A stretch of 64,000 nucleotides of DNA from Paraburkholderia aromaticivorans (GTDB lineage Bacteria; Pseudomonadota; Gammaproteobacteria; Burkholderiales; Burkholderiaceae), in assembly GCF_012689525.1 (NCBI RefSeq), contig NZ_CP051514.1, positions 2,170,001-2,234,000 on the forward strand. Reading direction: 5' to 3'. Numbering within the stretch: position 1 is the first letter of the stretch; the number at the start of each line of letters is the position of its first letter. Below the pieces are notes generated by a model. That model ran no database searches and was not told the origin of the DNA. It saw nothing but the letters and a program-made list of their open reading frames with translations. The translations under genes were made by a program, and so were the position numbers. Of this stretch, positions 44,740 to 53,100 are shown one piece after another.

Positions 44740-44763
44740 TGTTGTTATAGTAGCATAACAACA
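44740..44763. promoter_or_regulatory. Candidate GntR operator (perfect palindrome)
   Basis: TGTTGTTAT and ATAACAACA form perfect 9-bp inverted arms around a 6-bp centre, about 90 bp upstream of the lyase start. The half-site recurs between the MmgE/PrpD and GntR genes. Its AT-rich core also fits a promoter location. Confidence 0.65.
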
Positions 44764-44900
44764 GGATGTTTGAAGGAGGGTTTACTCGGGATCTGTCGTG
44801 GCGTCGGCGCGTGCCGCTACATCGACGGTGAAATGGACCAGCCTTTTGGCTATATCGAATAGTGCAAGTCGCGCCCCCTTTAATTTCGAGGAGTTGTTGC

Positions 44901-45230
44901 ATGCAAGTGCTTGATCTCGTTCTGTGGTGCCTCGGCGGCGCCTGTCTGGCCAATGCGGTGCCGCATTGCGTCAGCGGCCTGATGGGCCGTGCATTTCAGA
45001 CGCCGTTCGCGAGGCCGCGCGGGAAGGGAAACTCGTCGTCGACGGCAAACGTGTGCTGGGGGTTCGTCAACCTGCTCGCGGGCTATTTGCTGCTGTGCCG
45101 CGTGGGAAATTTCGATGTTCGAGCGGGGATCGACATGTTGGCTGCGGCCCTTGGCGCATTGCTACTGAGTCTTTACCTTGCGCGTCGGTTTGGCCGTTTC
45201 AACGGCGGCAACCGACCGGAAGAGGCCTGA
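44901..45230 (+). CDS. Small integral membrane protein
   Basis: The 109-residue protein starts MQVLDLVLWCLGGACLANAV after GAGGAGTTGTTGC. It has three hydrophobic segments (about 5-25, 48-66, 78-95) with a Gly/Ser/Lys loop (RPRGKGNSSSTANVCWGFVN) after the first. It resembles small uncharacterised membrane proteins of Burkholderia. It is divergent from the lyase operon and 200 bp before a decayed MarR gene. The function is unknown. Confidence 0.6.
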   Translation: MQVLDLVLWCLGGACLANAVPHCVSGLMGRAFQTPFARPRGKGNSSSTANVCWGFVNLLAGYLLLCRVGNFDVRAGIDMLAAALGALLLSLYLARRFGRFNGGNRPEEA

Positions 45231-45428
45231 GCGTCAACGGATCATTCCTGGAAGTCGCGTCGGCTTAGCATCGTTCGATCCCGGTTTGGACTTGAGCCCT
45301 GCACATGGACCAAACGACACCCTTTTAGAGATGACGGACGCCCTATTGTTATGTCTATATATCTACCATGTAATAAATTTCATGAGCAGAACCCTATTGA
45401 TGTCACTCGCTTGCGCGGACAGATTTTC

Positions 45429-45848
45429 ATGAGCATCGTCCGCCGGGTGCGCCGGAAGCGGAAGGCAGCTCGTTGTCACTGCCCGCCTTGCCCTGCTGGG
45501 CGCCATCGATCGCCTGGCAGGAGAGGCTACCCCTTCGCAGCTAGCAACATTGGAGCAATTGCGGTCGTCCCAATCTAGCTGCGCTTTTGCGCACCTGGAA
45601 GCCGATGCGCTCATTGAGCATCAGGCCGACGCCTATGACCGCCGCAAGACTCGTGTGAGGCTGAGCATCCGGGATCACGCCGCCCTGAGCGGTGAACAGA
45701 TGCGTCGCGAGCAATGGATTGCGGCGGTCATAGGCGTCTGCCTGAATCGCACGGAGCAGCAGCTCTGGTTGATGCAGGGACCCTGCTGGAACGCATCGCC
45801 AATTTTGAACACCCATCGTCAAACCCACCGCAGAAGGAGAGAGTATGA
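45429..45848 (+). pseudogene. MarR-family regulator with two frameshifts
   Basis: The body reads VTARLALLGAIDRLAGEATP, SQLATLEQLRSSQ, LEADALIEHQADAYDRRKTR and MRREQWIAAVIGVCLN, a MarR winged-helix protein. The N-terminus (from about 45429) is in a different frame. After TEQQL the family ending (DAGTLLERIANFEHPSSNPP) is again in another frame, reaching a TGA at 45846-45848 that overlaps the next gene's ATG. That layout shows it was the first gene of an operon with the isochorismatase-fold gene. It is now probably inactive. Confidence 0.65.
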
Positions 45849-46417
45849 ACACCGCATTCATTGGCCTTGACTACATCGTCGACATCATGCATCCAGACGG
45901 AAAAATTGCCCGCTCGGCCGCGCACGCTGCGCAGCGAGATGTGATCAGCAAGGCAAACCGCGCGCTCGCCATCGCGGAAGCAAAGGGATGGTTGCGCGTG
46001 CTGGTCAAGGTCGGGTTCGACCCGCACTATCTCGACCAACCCAAGCAATCTCCGATGTTCGGGCGCGCAGATCGGTTTGGTGCACTGAAGCTCGGCGAGC
46101 ACGGTACCGAGTTCCACCCCGAACTCAAGGTCTCCGGAAACCACCTGGTCATAGTGAAACCGCGCATCAGCGCCTTTTACGCAACAGGCCTTGATGCCGC
46201 ATTACGGGCAAACAGGATCGAGCGGCTGGTCGTTGCCGGCGTGAGCAGTTCGTGGGCTGTGCAGGCTACTGCACGTGATGCCCATGACAGGGACTATCAG
46301 GTCTGCATCACGGAGGACGCCTGCGCTGCGGTCGACGACACGGAACATCAGACGTCCATGAAGCTGATGTCCGCCATTGCGCAGATCATTACGGTTAGTG
46401 AAATGGAAAGCCTTTGA
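45845..46417 (+). CDS. Isochorismatase-fold (cysteine hydrolase family) protein lacking the catalytic Cys
   Basis: The 190-residue protein has the isochorismatase-like fold: AFIGLDYIVDIMH with the catalytic Asp, IVKPRISAFYATGLD with the Lys, and VVAGVSSSWAVQATARDAHD. In cysteine hydrolases of this family the last block carries the nucleophile (GxxTDxCVxxTA). Here the Cys position is Ala. It may therefore act as an isochorismatase-type enzyme, which uses no Cys, or be a non-catalytic member. It overlaps the stop of the MarR remnant and the start of the next gene. Confidence 0.8.
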   Translation: MNTAFIGLDYIVDIMHPDGKIARSAAHAAQRDVISKANRALAIAEAKGWLRVLVKVGFDPHYLDQPKQSPMFGRADRFGALKLGEHGTEFHPELKVSGNHLVIVKPRISAFYATGLDAALRANRIERLVVAGVSSSWAVQATARDAHDRDYQVCITEDACAAVDDTEHQTSMKLMSAIAQIITVSEMESL

Positions 46418-46716
46418 TGCAGGGAAATGTTCCGTTGCCTGTCCAGCTCGCCGGAGAAATCAAGGGCTGGGCGCTCTTGAGGGCCGCGATCGTGCTGCTG
46501 CCCTTCTTGACTCTGTCAGTGGTGATGGCGGATCCACTATGGATCGAGGTTTCGCTTCTTGCGATTGCGACCATGATAGTCGAGGATCGACTCGATCTTA
46601 AGCCACTGGGAGTACTGCTTCACGGCACTGCGCAGCACCTGGATTACGCGGATGTCGACCTTCTGTTCGAGCAGGTGCGTCGCGAAACTGTGACGCTTAT
46701 ATCGCTGGGTAGATAA
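46417..46716 (+). CDS. Small membrane protein
   Basis: The 99-residue protein begins at an ATG that shares its A with the TGA of the previous gene. It has one or two hydrophobic helices (ALLRAAIVLLPFLTLSVVMA and EVSLLAIATMIVED) and a C-terminal soluble part (VLLHGTAQHLDYADVDLLFE). No family is recognised. Its stop lies 5 bp before the left end of the RIT element, so it is the last intact gene before the mobile region. Confidence 0.5.
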   Translation: MQGNVPLPVQLAGEIKGWALLRAAIVLLPFLTLSVVMADPLWIEVSLLAIATMIVEDRLDLKPLGVLLHGTAQHLDYADVDLLFEQVRRETVTLISLGR

Positions 46717-46720
46717 GCGG

Positions 46721-46746
46721 CACTATGTACCCTTCCGGGTTATGTC
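46721..46746 (+). repeat. RIT 1 left terminal inverted repeat
   Basis: Twenty-six bases identical in reverse complement to 53626-53651. The repeat has the pattern ACTATG, seven to ten bases, CGGG, two bases, TATG, also seen at the ends of RIT 2. Confidence 0.9.
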
Positions 46747-46850
46747 TTGTAGCCGCGTGATAGCGCGTATTCCCGGGCAAATGCGCAACGCGGGATAGAG
46801 ATAATCTGGGCTCCTTCCACCCGCTCCCCAGGTCGGGGAAGGAGTTCGTC

Positions 46851-48089
46851 GTGAAGTACATCATTCATGATCAGGTCGTTCTCTCGCGAGAACCTGAAGG
46901 TCCACTCGCAGCCCATTTATCATCCTTTGCCAACTCCATCAGCGCGCAGGGTTACAACGTGTGGTCCCTGAAACGGAAGGTCCGGATCGCCGCATGTTTC
47001 AGTCGATGGCTTAAACAGAGAGGTGTCGAAGTACGGGATATCGGCCTCGATCACGCAACACGATATTTACGCTATCGTGCCCTGCATTTCCAGCCTCGCA
47101 ACGATGATCGGGCAGCGCTCAGACAGCTTATTGATTTTCTTCGTGGCGAAGGCGTGGTTCCGCCTGAGCAGATGGCAACAATTCGGATTTCGCCAGCTGA
47201 GCGGTGTGTACAGGAGTACGAGGAGTACTTGCGCAATATTCAAGCTCTCGCCAGAGCCACAATCATTCATTACGTGCCGTTCGTCCGAGAGTTTCTCAAA
47301 CATCGTTTCGGCGACGGGAAGGTCATGCTATCGAAACTACGTGCGGCCGATGTCGTGCACTTTGTGCAAGTTCAGGCGCCACGACTGCATTTAAAACAGG
47401 CGAAGATTATGACCACTGCCCTGCGATCCTTTCTGCGCTATTTGCGCTATCGCGGCGACATTACGCTGGACCTCGCTGCCGCCGTGCCCGTGGTCGCCAA
47501 CTGGTCGATGCCGTCAATTCCCCGGGGAATCTCAGCAGACCAGACACGGAAGTTGCTGGATAGCATCGATCGACGGACTGCAGTCGGTCGTCGCGACTAC
47601 GCGATCCTGCTGGTGCTCGCGCGATTGGGGTTGCGCTCCAGTGAGGTGGTCTTCCTCGAGCTCGATGATATTGACTGGGACGCAGGTCAACTGAGCGTGC
47701 GCACCAAGGGTGGACAACGCATCGAGCTACCCTTACCTGCGGACGTCGGCAAAGCCATCGCCGCCTACTTGCAACATGGGCGGCCGAAGAGCGCCAGTCG
47801 CCGCGTATTTTTACGTGCACGCGCGCACATCACCGGCTTTCGTGGGCCAAGTGGTCTCGGCTGCGTCGTTCGGCGTGCACTTAAGCGCGCTGGCATCGAC
47901 GCGCCCACAACGGGTGCCCATCAGTTTCGCCACGGACTGGCTACCCAGATGCTGAACCATGGAGCTTCGCTCAGCGAGATTGGCGAGGTGTTGGGTCATC
48001 GTCACCCACAGAGCACGATGATCTACACTCGGGTCGACATCAAAGCATTGCGTGAACTCGCGTTGCCCTGGCCCGGAGGTGTACGATGA
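46851..48089 (+). CDS. RIT 1 tyrosine recombinase A
   Basis: The 412-residue phage-integrase-family recombinase begins with GTG after AAGGAGTTCGTC. The N-terminal core-binding domain is followed by the catalytic domain with Arg in ARLGLRSSEVVFLELDD, HxxR in HQFRHGLATQML and LGHRHPQSTMIYTRVD with the Tyr nucleophile. Its stop overlaps the next start (ATGA). In RIT elements the three recombinases are thought to act together on the element ends. Confidence 0.92.
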   Translation: MKYIIHDQVVLSREPEGPLAAHLSSFANSISAQGYNVWSLKRKVRIAACFSRWLKQRGVEVRDIGLDHATRYLRYRALHFQPRNDDRAALRQLIDFLRGEGVVPPEQMATIRISPAERCVQEYEEYLRNIQALARATIIHYVPFVREFLKHRFGDGKVMLSKLRAADVVHFVQVQAPRLHLKQAKIMTTALRSFLRYLRYRGDITLDLAAAVPVVANWSMPSIPRGISADQTRKLLDSIDRRTAVGRRDYAILLVLARLGLRSSEVVFLELDDIDWDAGQLSVRTKGGQRIELPLPADVGKAIAAYLQHGRPKSASRRVFLRARAHITGFRGPSGLGCVVRRALKRAGIDAPTTGAHQFRHGLATQMLNHGASLSEIGEVLGHRHPQSTMIYTRVDIKALRELALPWPGGVR

Positions 48090-49030
48090 ACGCGCTTCGG
48101 CAGGCTGTTCAGGATTACCTCGATCTGAGGCATAGCCTGGGATTCAAATTGAGGGAGGAGAGCACGGCGCTACCAGATTTCGTCGCGTTCATGGAACAGC
48201 ATCGAGCTTCTTACATTACGCAGACGTTGGCCCTCGCCTGGGCTCGGCAACCCGCAAATGTCCAGCCCGACCGCTGGGCGCAACGAATGAGCTGGTTGCG
48301 TGGGTTCGCGCGATATCGTAGTGCTACCGATCCCCGCACGGAAATACCCGCACCGGGTTTATTGCCATTTCGACCGAAGCGGGCTCGGCCGTACCTATAC
48401 TCGGCCGCCGAGATCCGTAGCCTGCTACAGGCGGCGCTGCAGATGCCATACCACTATGAACGGGGTGCACTGCTGCCCTGGACCTATCATTGCCTGTTCG
48501 GGCTGTTGAGCGTGACGGGCATGCGCCTGGGTGAAGTGCGCAATCTCGAACTTCAGGATGTGGATCTGACGGAGGCGATATTGACGATCCGAGGCGCGAA
48601 GCTCGGAAAGACCAGACTCATTCCTTTGCATGCCTCGACATGCAAGGTGCTCGCGGACTACATCACGCGGCGTGAGCATCACTGGGCGGGTCGACCGGTA
48701 TCCCCCTATCTCTTTGTTTCCAGTTGGGGTAACAGGATGGATGTCGGTGAGATCCATCGCACTTTTTATTCATTGTCGCGACAGATTGGTTTGCGCGGGG
48801 CATCCGACAGTCGCGGGCCGCGTCTGCACGACATGAGACACGTTTTCGCGACGAACGCACTTGTGCGCTGGTACAAGTCTGGAGATGACCCGGAGCGCCG
48901 TCTGCCCATCCTGTCAGCCTACCTCGGCCATGCTCACGTCGCGGATACCCAGTGGTATCTGAACGGCTCGCCTGAACTGATGCGCGAGGCGATGCGCCGG
49001 CTCGAACAACTCTGGGAGGACCGGCCATGA
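48086..49030 (+). CDS. RIT 1 tyrosine recombinase B
   Basis: The 314-residue recombinase shows TGMRLGEVRNLELQD, KTRLIPLH, HDMRHVFATNAL and LGHAHVADTQWYLNG, which includes the Tyr. Both ends overlap neighbours by the ATGA arrangement, so the three proteins are produced in step. It is closely similar in layout to the second gene of RIT 2 (HNLRHSFICRRV, VGHAKVTDTYWYL). Confidence 0.92.
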   Translation: MNALRQAVQDYLDLRHSLGFKLREESTALPDFVAFMEQHRASYITQTLALAWARQPANVQPDRWAQRMSWLRGFARYRSATDPRTEIPAPGLLPFRPKRARPYLYSAAEIRSLLQAALQMPYHYERGALLPWTYHCLFGLLSVTGMRLGEVRNLELQDVDLTEAILTIRGAKLGKTRLIPLHASTCKVLADYITRREHHWAGRPVSPYLFVSSWGNRMDVGEIHRTFYSLSRQIGLRGASDSRGPRLHDMRHVFATNALVRWYKSGDDPERRLPILSAYLGHAHVADTQWYLNGSPELMREAMRRLEQLWEDRP

Positions 49031-49591
49031 ATAAAGCTGCCACCTTTGCTCCGTTACTGGAGCGGTTCTTCACGCAGCGCCTGATGCAAGAGCGTCAGGC
49101 GAGTCCTCACACCATCGGTGCCTATCGCGATTCCTATCGTCAATTCCTTAAGTTCGTGCAGCAGCGCCTGCATAAGTCACCGTCGCAGCTAAACCTCGAA
49201 GACATCGATACTCCTCTGATCGTCGCGTTCCTGGACGAAATTGAGAAGAACCAGGGCGTTAGTGTTCGCACCAGAAATCTGCGCCTCGCGGCGATTCACT
49301 CTTTCTTTCGCTACGCCGCTTACGAAGCACCAGACCATGCCGCCCAGATCCAACGGGTGCTTGCCATCCCCAGCAAGCGCTTCACCCGTACGCTGATTCA
49401 CTTTCTGACGCATCCAGAAGTCGACGCCTTGCTTGCCGCGCCTGATCAAGGCACGTGGTCTGGCCGGCGCGACCACGCCTTTCTATTGGTCGCGGTACAG
49501 ACCGGTCTGCGCCTGTCCGAGATGACGGGACTCAATCGCGAGGATGTGGTGCTTGGCACCGGCGCACACGTGAGGGTAATCGGAAAGGGTC
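49027..49591 (+). pseudogene. RIT 1 tyrosine recombinase C, 5' part (split by RIT 2)
   Basis: The first about 188 residues read as an integrase (LMQERQASPHTIGAYRDSYR, FLDEIEKNQGVSVRTRNLRL, TGLRLSEMTGLNREDV) up to VRVIGKGR. At 49592 the left end of RIT 2 begins and the frame runs into it, stopping at 49698. The catalytic HxxR and Tyr are in the other part at 53077-53534. If RIT 2 were cleanly excised, the two parts would join in frame. Confidence 0.88.
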
Positions 49592-49632
49592 GGAACTATG
49601 ACGATCTCGGGAATATGCGCAGTTCCGCGCCA
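49592..49632 (+). repeat. RIT 2 left terminal inverted repeat
   Basis: Forty-one bases matching the reverse complement of 53036-53076 at 39 positions. Within it TATGCGCAGTTC (49614-49625) is repeated in perfect inverted form at 49686-49697, 60 bases further in. Confidence 0.9.
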
Positions 49633-49698
49633 CAGACGCCAATTCGTTCTTCTGCGATGGGCTGTGGATGGCGGATCCGTGGTGTGAACTGCGCATAA

Positions 49699-50715
49699 TT
49701 ACAAGCTTTCCAGGAACTGCATCAAGCGATCGGGCGGTCGATATCGCGCGATTCTGCTGTGAGGTGGTTGCAAAGTATTGAGCGCACGCTCCTTCATCGC
49801 GAGGTCGGCCTCGACGTACATGTGAGTAGTCGCTGGGCTTTCGTGTCCAAGCCACAGTGCAATGACACTCAGGTCAACGCCCGATTGCAGCAGATGAGTC
49901 CCAGTCGAGTGCCGGATGACATGCGGTGAAATGGGATGGCTTGATAGTTGAGGGCATTGCCTGGTGGCTGTCCGCGCTGCGAGTTTGAGCCGATCCGTAA
50001 CGTTGGATCGCGTCATCGGGTTCCCCGAGCGATTCGGAAACAGAATCTGATCAGGCGATGACCGGATCCGCGGCAACCAGCTTCTGATTTGGCTCGCGGT
50101 TGAGCGCCACAACGGTACGGTGCGCTGTTTCCGGCCTTTGCCGTGGATATGTGCACAGGGCGCCTTATCCAGAACGACGTCACCCACCCGCAGACCGATC
50201 AGTTCGGAAACGCGTGCGCCAGTATTGTATAGCGTTGCAAACAGTACCCGGTCCCGCTGCCCGCACCAGGTGTTGGGGTCGGGTGCGGCGAGTAGTGCCT
50301 CGATCTCGTCACGCGACAGGTGGCCGATGAGCGGCCTGTCGAAGCGCTTCATTGGGATAGCTAGAGTGCTTTGGATAACAGCCAGCGAAGAAATATCCTT
50401 GAGGGCTGCGTACTTCAGAAATGAACGGATGGCAACAAGCCGCGAATTCCGGGTGCGCGCGCAATTATGCCGGTTGTCCTCCAGATGACGAAGGAAGGCC
50501 AGCACCAGATCCACGTTGATGTCTGCTAACGCCAGCTCGACAGGCGACTTATGCAGACGCGCCTGAGCAAACTGAAGGAATAGTCGAAAGGTATCCCGAT
50601 AACTGGCTATCGTCTGCGGGCTGACTGCCCGTTGTTGCATTAGCCGCTCAACGAAGAATTCCTGTAGCAGCGCGGCGAAGTTCGACGACGAACAATGGCT
50701 TTGCCTTTTAGACAT
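49699..50715 (-). CDS. RIT 2 tyrosine recombinase C
   Basis: This integrase of 338 residues starts from the ATG at 50715, which has AAGGAG upstream and overlaps the stop of recombinase B by 8 bp. It shows TGARVSELIGLRVGD, GKGRKQRTVPL, HVIRHSTGTHLLQ and LGHESPATTHMYVEA with the Tyr. It is clearly related to the split third recombinase of RIT 1 (HCLRHTMAMDLLQ, LGHESVETTEIYVEA). Confidence 0.92.
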   Translation of the reverse strand: MSKRQSHCSSSNFAALLQEFFVERLMQQRAVSPQTIASYRDTFRLFLQFAQARLHKSPVELALADINVDLVLAFLRHLEDNRHNCARTRNSRLVAIRSFLKYAALKDISSLAVIQSTLAIPMKRFDRPLIGHLSRDEIEALLAAPDPNTWCGQRDRVLFATLYNTGARVSELIGLRVGDVVLDKAPCAHIHGKGRKQRTVPLWRSTASQIRSWLPRIRSSPDQILFPNRSGNPMTRSNVTDRLKLAARTATRQCPQLSSHPISPHVIRHSTGTHLLQSGVDLSVIALWLGHESPATTHMYVEADLAMKERALNTLQPPHSRIARYRPPDRLMQFLESL

Positions 50716-51655
50716 GACAGACTCCTTCTGTAAAGTGCTCGAAGCGCTGAGCCGCAATTGCCATCAGTTCCGGGATGCCCGTTAGATACCAGTAGGTGTC
50801 GGTCACCTTGGCATGCCCTACGTAAGTCGAAAGCATGATCATTGCGTTGTCGACGTCCACCCCTTGCTGGTACCAGAGCAACACCCTTCGGCAGATAAAC
50901 GAGTGCCTCAGATTGTGGATGCGTGGAGCCGGATGATCACCACGGGCGACCCATCCCAACTGCGAACGCAAGGAACTGAAGACCTCCTCAACGGTACTGA
51001 TCTTCATGCTGCTTCCGTGCACGATGAAGAAGTGATCGCTTAGCGTGATGGGCCAATCGCGATCCCGCAGCTCTACATAGTGTGCAAGTGCTCGCACGAC
51101 CGTTTGATGAAGTGGAACGACGCGGGACTTACGATACTTCGTTACCCGAATCATCAGCAGGCCTTGATCGAGGTCGACGTCTGCGCGCCTCAGGTTAAGC
51201 GCCTCAGAAATCCGCAGTCCGGTGGCCGCGATCAGCCCGAACAGGGTTGAGTAGGTCACGGGCCGCAGTTTCTCCTTCGAGGGCAACGTCGAAGCAGCGG
51301 CCAGCAGTTCCCGGATCTCCTCATCGGCATAGATGTGCGGTGTCAAACGGCGATGGGCTCGGCCGAAAAGATAAAGCGGAGGAACTTCGGTGGCAGGGTC
51401 AAATTGCTGGAGATACCTTGCGAACGGGCGAACGATCTCAATCCGACGCGCCCAGGTAAAGGGCACCTGACTTGATGCAGATCGAGCCCAGGACGCTGCC
51501 AGTTTTACGGTGAGCGGCCCCTGGTGGCCGATCCGGTCGGCAAAGCAGGCAAAATCAAGAAGCCGGCGTCCCGTACACCGCAGGTCAAAACCAAGGCGGC
51601 GTCTTGACGCAAGGTAGTCCTCGGCGAGCGATAGCATTCTCACTGAACGTTTCAT
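50708..51655 (-). CDS. RIT 2 tyrosine recombinase B
   Basis: The 315-residue recombinase has TGLRISEALNLRRAD, KSRVVPLH, HNLRHSFICRRVLLW and VGHAKVTDTYWYLTG. Its ATG overlaps the stop of recombinase A (ATGA, 51652-51655), and its end overlaps the start of recombinase C. Confidence 0.92.
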   Translation of the reverse strand: MKRSVRMLSLAEDYLASRRRLGFDLRCTGRRLLDFACFADRIGHQGPLTVKLAASWARSASSQVPFTWARRIEIVRPFARYLQQFDPATEVPPLYLFGRAHRRLTPHIYADEEIRELLAAASTLPSKEKLRPVTYSTLFGLIAATGLRISEALNLRRADVDLDQGLLMIRVTKYRKSRVVPLHQTVVRALAHYVELRDRDWPITLSDHFFIVHGSSMKISTVEEVFSSLRSQLGWVARGDHPAPRIHNLRHSFICRRVLLWYQQGVDVDNAMIMLSTYVGHAKVTDTYWYLTGIPELMAIAAQRFEHFTEGVCHV

Positions 51656-52911
51656 GATTCGCTCCCCGGCCAGGGCAGCGCGACCTTGGCAAGGCTCCTG
51701 ATATCGACCGTGGTGTAAATCGCGGTAGTATCGAGGCTGCGGTGTCGAAGGATATCGGCGATTTCCTTCATAGGGACTCCAGCGTTAATCAGCCGACTGC
51801 CTACGCTGTGCCGCAATACATGGGTTCCCCTGCAGCGTGGATCGCTGCCGCATCGCGCATGAGCGGCACGGACGGTATTGCGAACGACGCTCGAGCCGAC
51901 GGGTTCGGTAAGTGGAGCGCGATGCCGCAGAAATACCGCCCGGCTATCGGAGACCGGGCGCCCGTCAGTCAGGTATTGAGCAATTGCGCGCCCGGTCCGG
52001 GGCGGCAACGGAAGCACATCTGTTCGCCGCGCCTTGCCTGCTGATAACCGCAACGTCCCGTCGTGCCAGTTCAGGTCGTCCAGCTGTAGCGAAGCGACTT
52101 CGCCGGCGCGTAGTCCCAGGTCGACCATACACCGGGCCATTGCGTAGTCTCTGCGGCCGATCGCGGATTTGCGATCGAATGCGTTAAGAAACCGTTCCAG
52201 CTCCGCCTCACATAGCGAGTCTGGTAACGATGCGAACCGCCACTGGGCGATTTGTGGAATCGCGGCAATAAGGCACCGGACGTGATCTCCGTGCATTCCT
52301 CGGAAATGCAAGTAGCTCCGTAGTGCACTCCCAAGGACTTTGCCGGTGCTCGGCTTGCATCCTTCGAGGTGGCTGACTACAAATCGATGAACATGTTCCG
52401 GTTTGACCTGTGCCATAGTGATTCTCGATGCACCGAATCGCTCCGACAGGAACGTCCGTACGATGCGTGTACGCAACCTTCTCGTAGATGCGGCCAGCCC
52501 GCAGACCTGGTCAAGGTGTGCGTCAAATTCCCTGATCTCCTCCCGTATCAGACGGGGTGTGAAGTCGGGCTGATGGCGTATGTCCGCCCTCTGGCGCAGC
52601 ACGACAAGCAGATGCTTTAAGGCCGACCCGATATGGTTCCTGCTTCTTGGCGTGCGCAATGGGCAGTCGCACTGAGGCAGGTGTTCATCCAGAAAATAGC
52701 GGATCAGCGCTTCGTCAATCTGACTGAGTTTGATGCGTCGCTTGCGCAGCCAATAAGCAAAGTGCGCGACGCAGCACAAATACTTCCGGACGCTCCACGA
52801 CGAATATCCGCGCCCAATCAAATACGTCGAATAGGCTTGATAGCTGGGTTTGAGCACGCCGTCCGTCAACCATGCCCGGGTCCGCTGCGGTAACGCGAAG
52901 TCGCTGTTCAT
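51652..52911 (-). CDS. RIT 2 tyrosine recombinase A
   Basis: The 419-residue recombinase starts at the ATG at 52911 after GAGGAGGGGTATC. An in-frame TTG lies further upstream at 52926. Catalytic blocks are DLGLRAGEVASLQLDD, HVLRHSVGSRLINAG and LRHRSLDTTAIYTTVD. It corresponds to the first gene of RIT 1 but is clearly diverged, so the two elements are different families rather than copies of one. Confidence 0.92.
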   Translation of the reverse strand: MNSDFALPQRTRAWLTDGVLKPSYQAYSTYLIGRGYSSWSVRKYLCCVAHFAYWLRKRRIKLSQIDEALIRYFLDEHLPQCDCPLRTPRSRNHIGSALKHLLVVLRQRADIRHQPDFTPRLIREEIREFDAHLDQVCGLAASTRRLRTRIVRTFLSERFGASRITMAQVKPEHVHRFVVSHLEGCKPSTGKVLGSALRSYLHFRGMHGDHVRCLIAAIPQIAQWRFASLPDSLCEAELERFLNAFDRKSAIGRRDYAMARCMVDLGLRAGEVASLQLDDLNWHDGTLRLSAGKARRTDVLPLPPRTGRAIAQYLTDGRPVSDSRAVFLRHRAPLTEPVGSSVVRNTVRAAHARCGSDPRCRGTHVLRHSVGSRLINAGVPMKEIADILRHRSLDTTAIYTTVDIRSLAKVALPWPGSES

Positions 52912-53035
52912 GATACCCCTCCTCAAAAAGCCGAACTTGTCGACCTGCCTCCTGAGGAAAGCACTTTTATTATGCGCAGTCCACTACCGGTACCCGTGAC
53001 CAAACACCCTTTACAAGGCGCCAAACGGACGTCCC

Positions 53036-53076
53036 TGGCGCGGAGCTGCGCATATTCCCGAGTTCGTCATAGTTCC
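53036..53076 (-). repeat. RIT 2 right terminal inverted repeat
   Basis: Partner of 49592-49632. Its TATGCGCAG core has an inner inverted copy at 52971-52982, about 59 bases inward. Confidence 0.9.
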
Positions 53077-53100
53077 GATCATGCAAATATTTGCATGAAC
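53077..53100. repeat. 24-bp near-perfect palindrome at the RIT 2 junction
   Basis: The central 16 bases (53081-53096) are a perfect palindrome, ATGCAAATATTTGCAT, flanked by GATC and GAAC. It lies immediately outside RIT 2 and inside the recombinase gene of RIT 1. It looks like an addition to the gene, since homologous proteins read GKGRKERxxP without it. Confidence 0.85.

Larger units (their letters stand above)
49592..53076. mobile_element. RIT element 2, inserted in the third recombinase gene of RIT 1
   Basis: The ends 49592-49632 and 53036-53076 are 41-bp inverted repeats with two mismatches (start GGAACTATGACGA). Inside are three overlapping minus-strand tyrosine recombinase genes. The element is 3485 bp long. 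It lies in the opposite orientation to RIT 1. No simple target duplication is visible. A 24-bp near-palindrome abuts the right end. Confidence 0.88.

Noticed and set aside
47800-49700. The three plus-strand recombinases as an integron or phage integrase set
   Set aside because: There is no attC array or phage gene. The three overlapping recombinases with terminal inverted repeats fit a RIT element.
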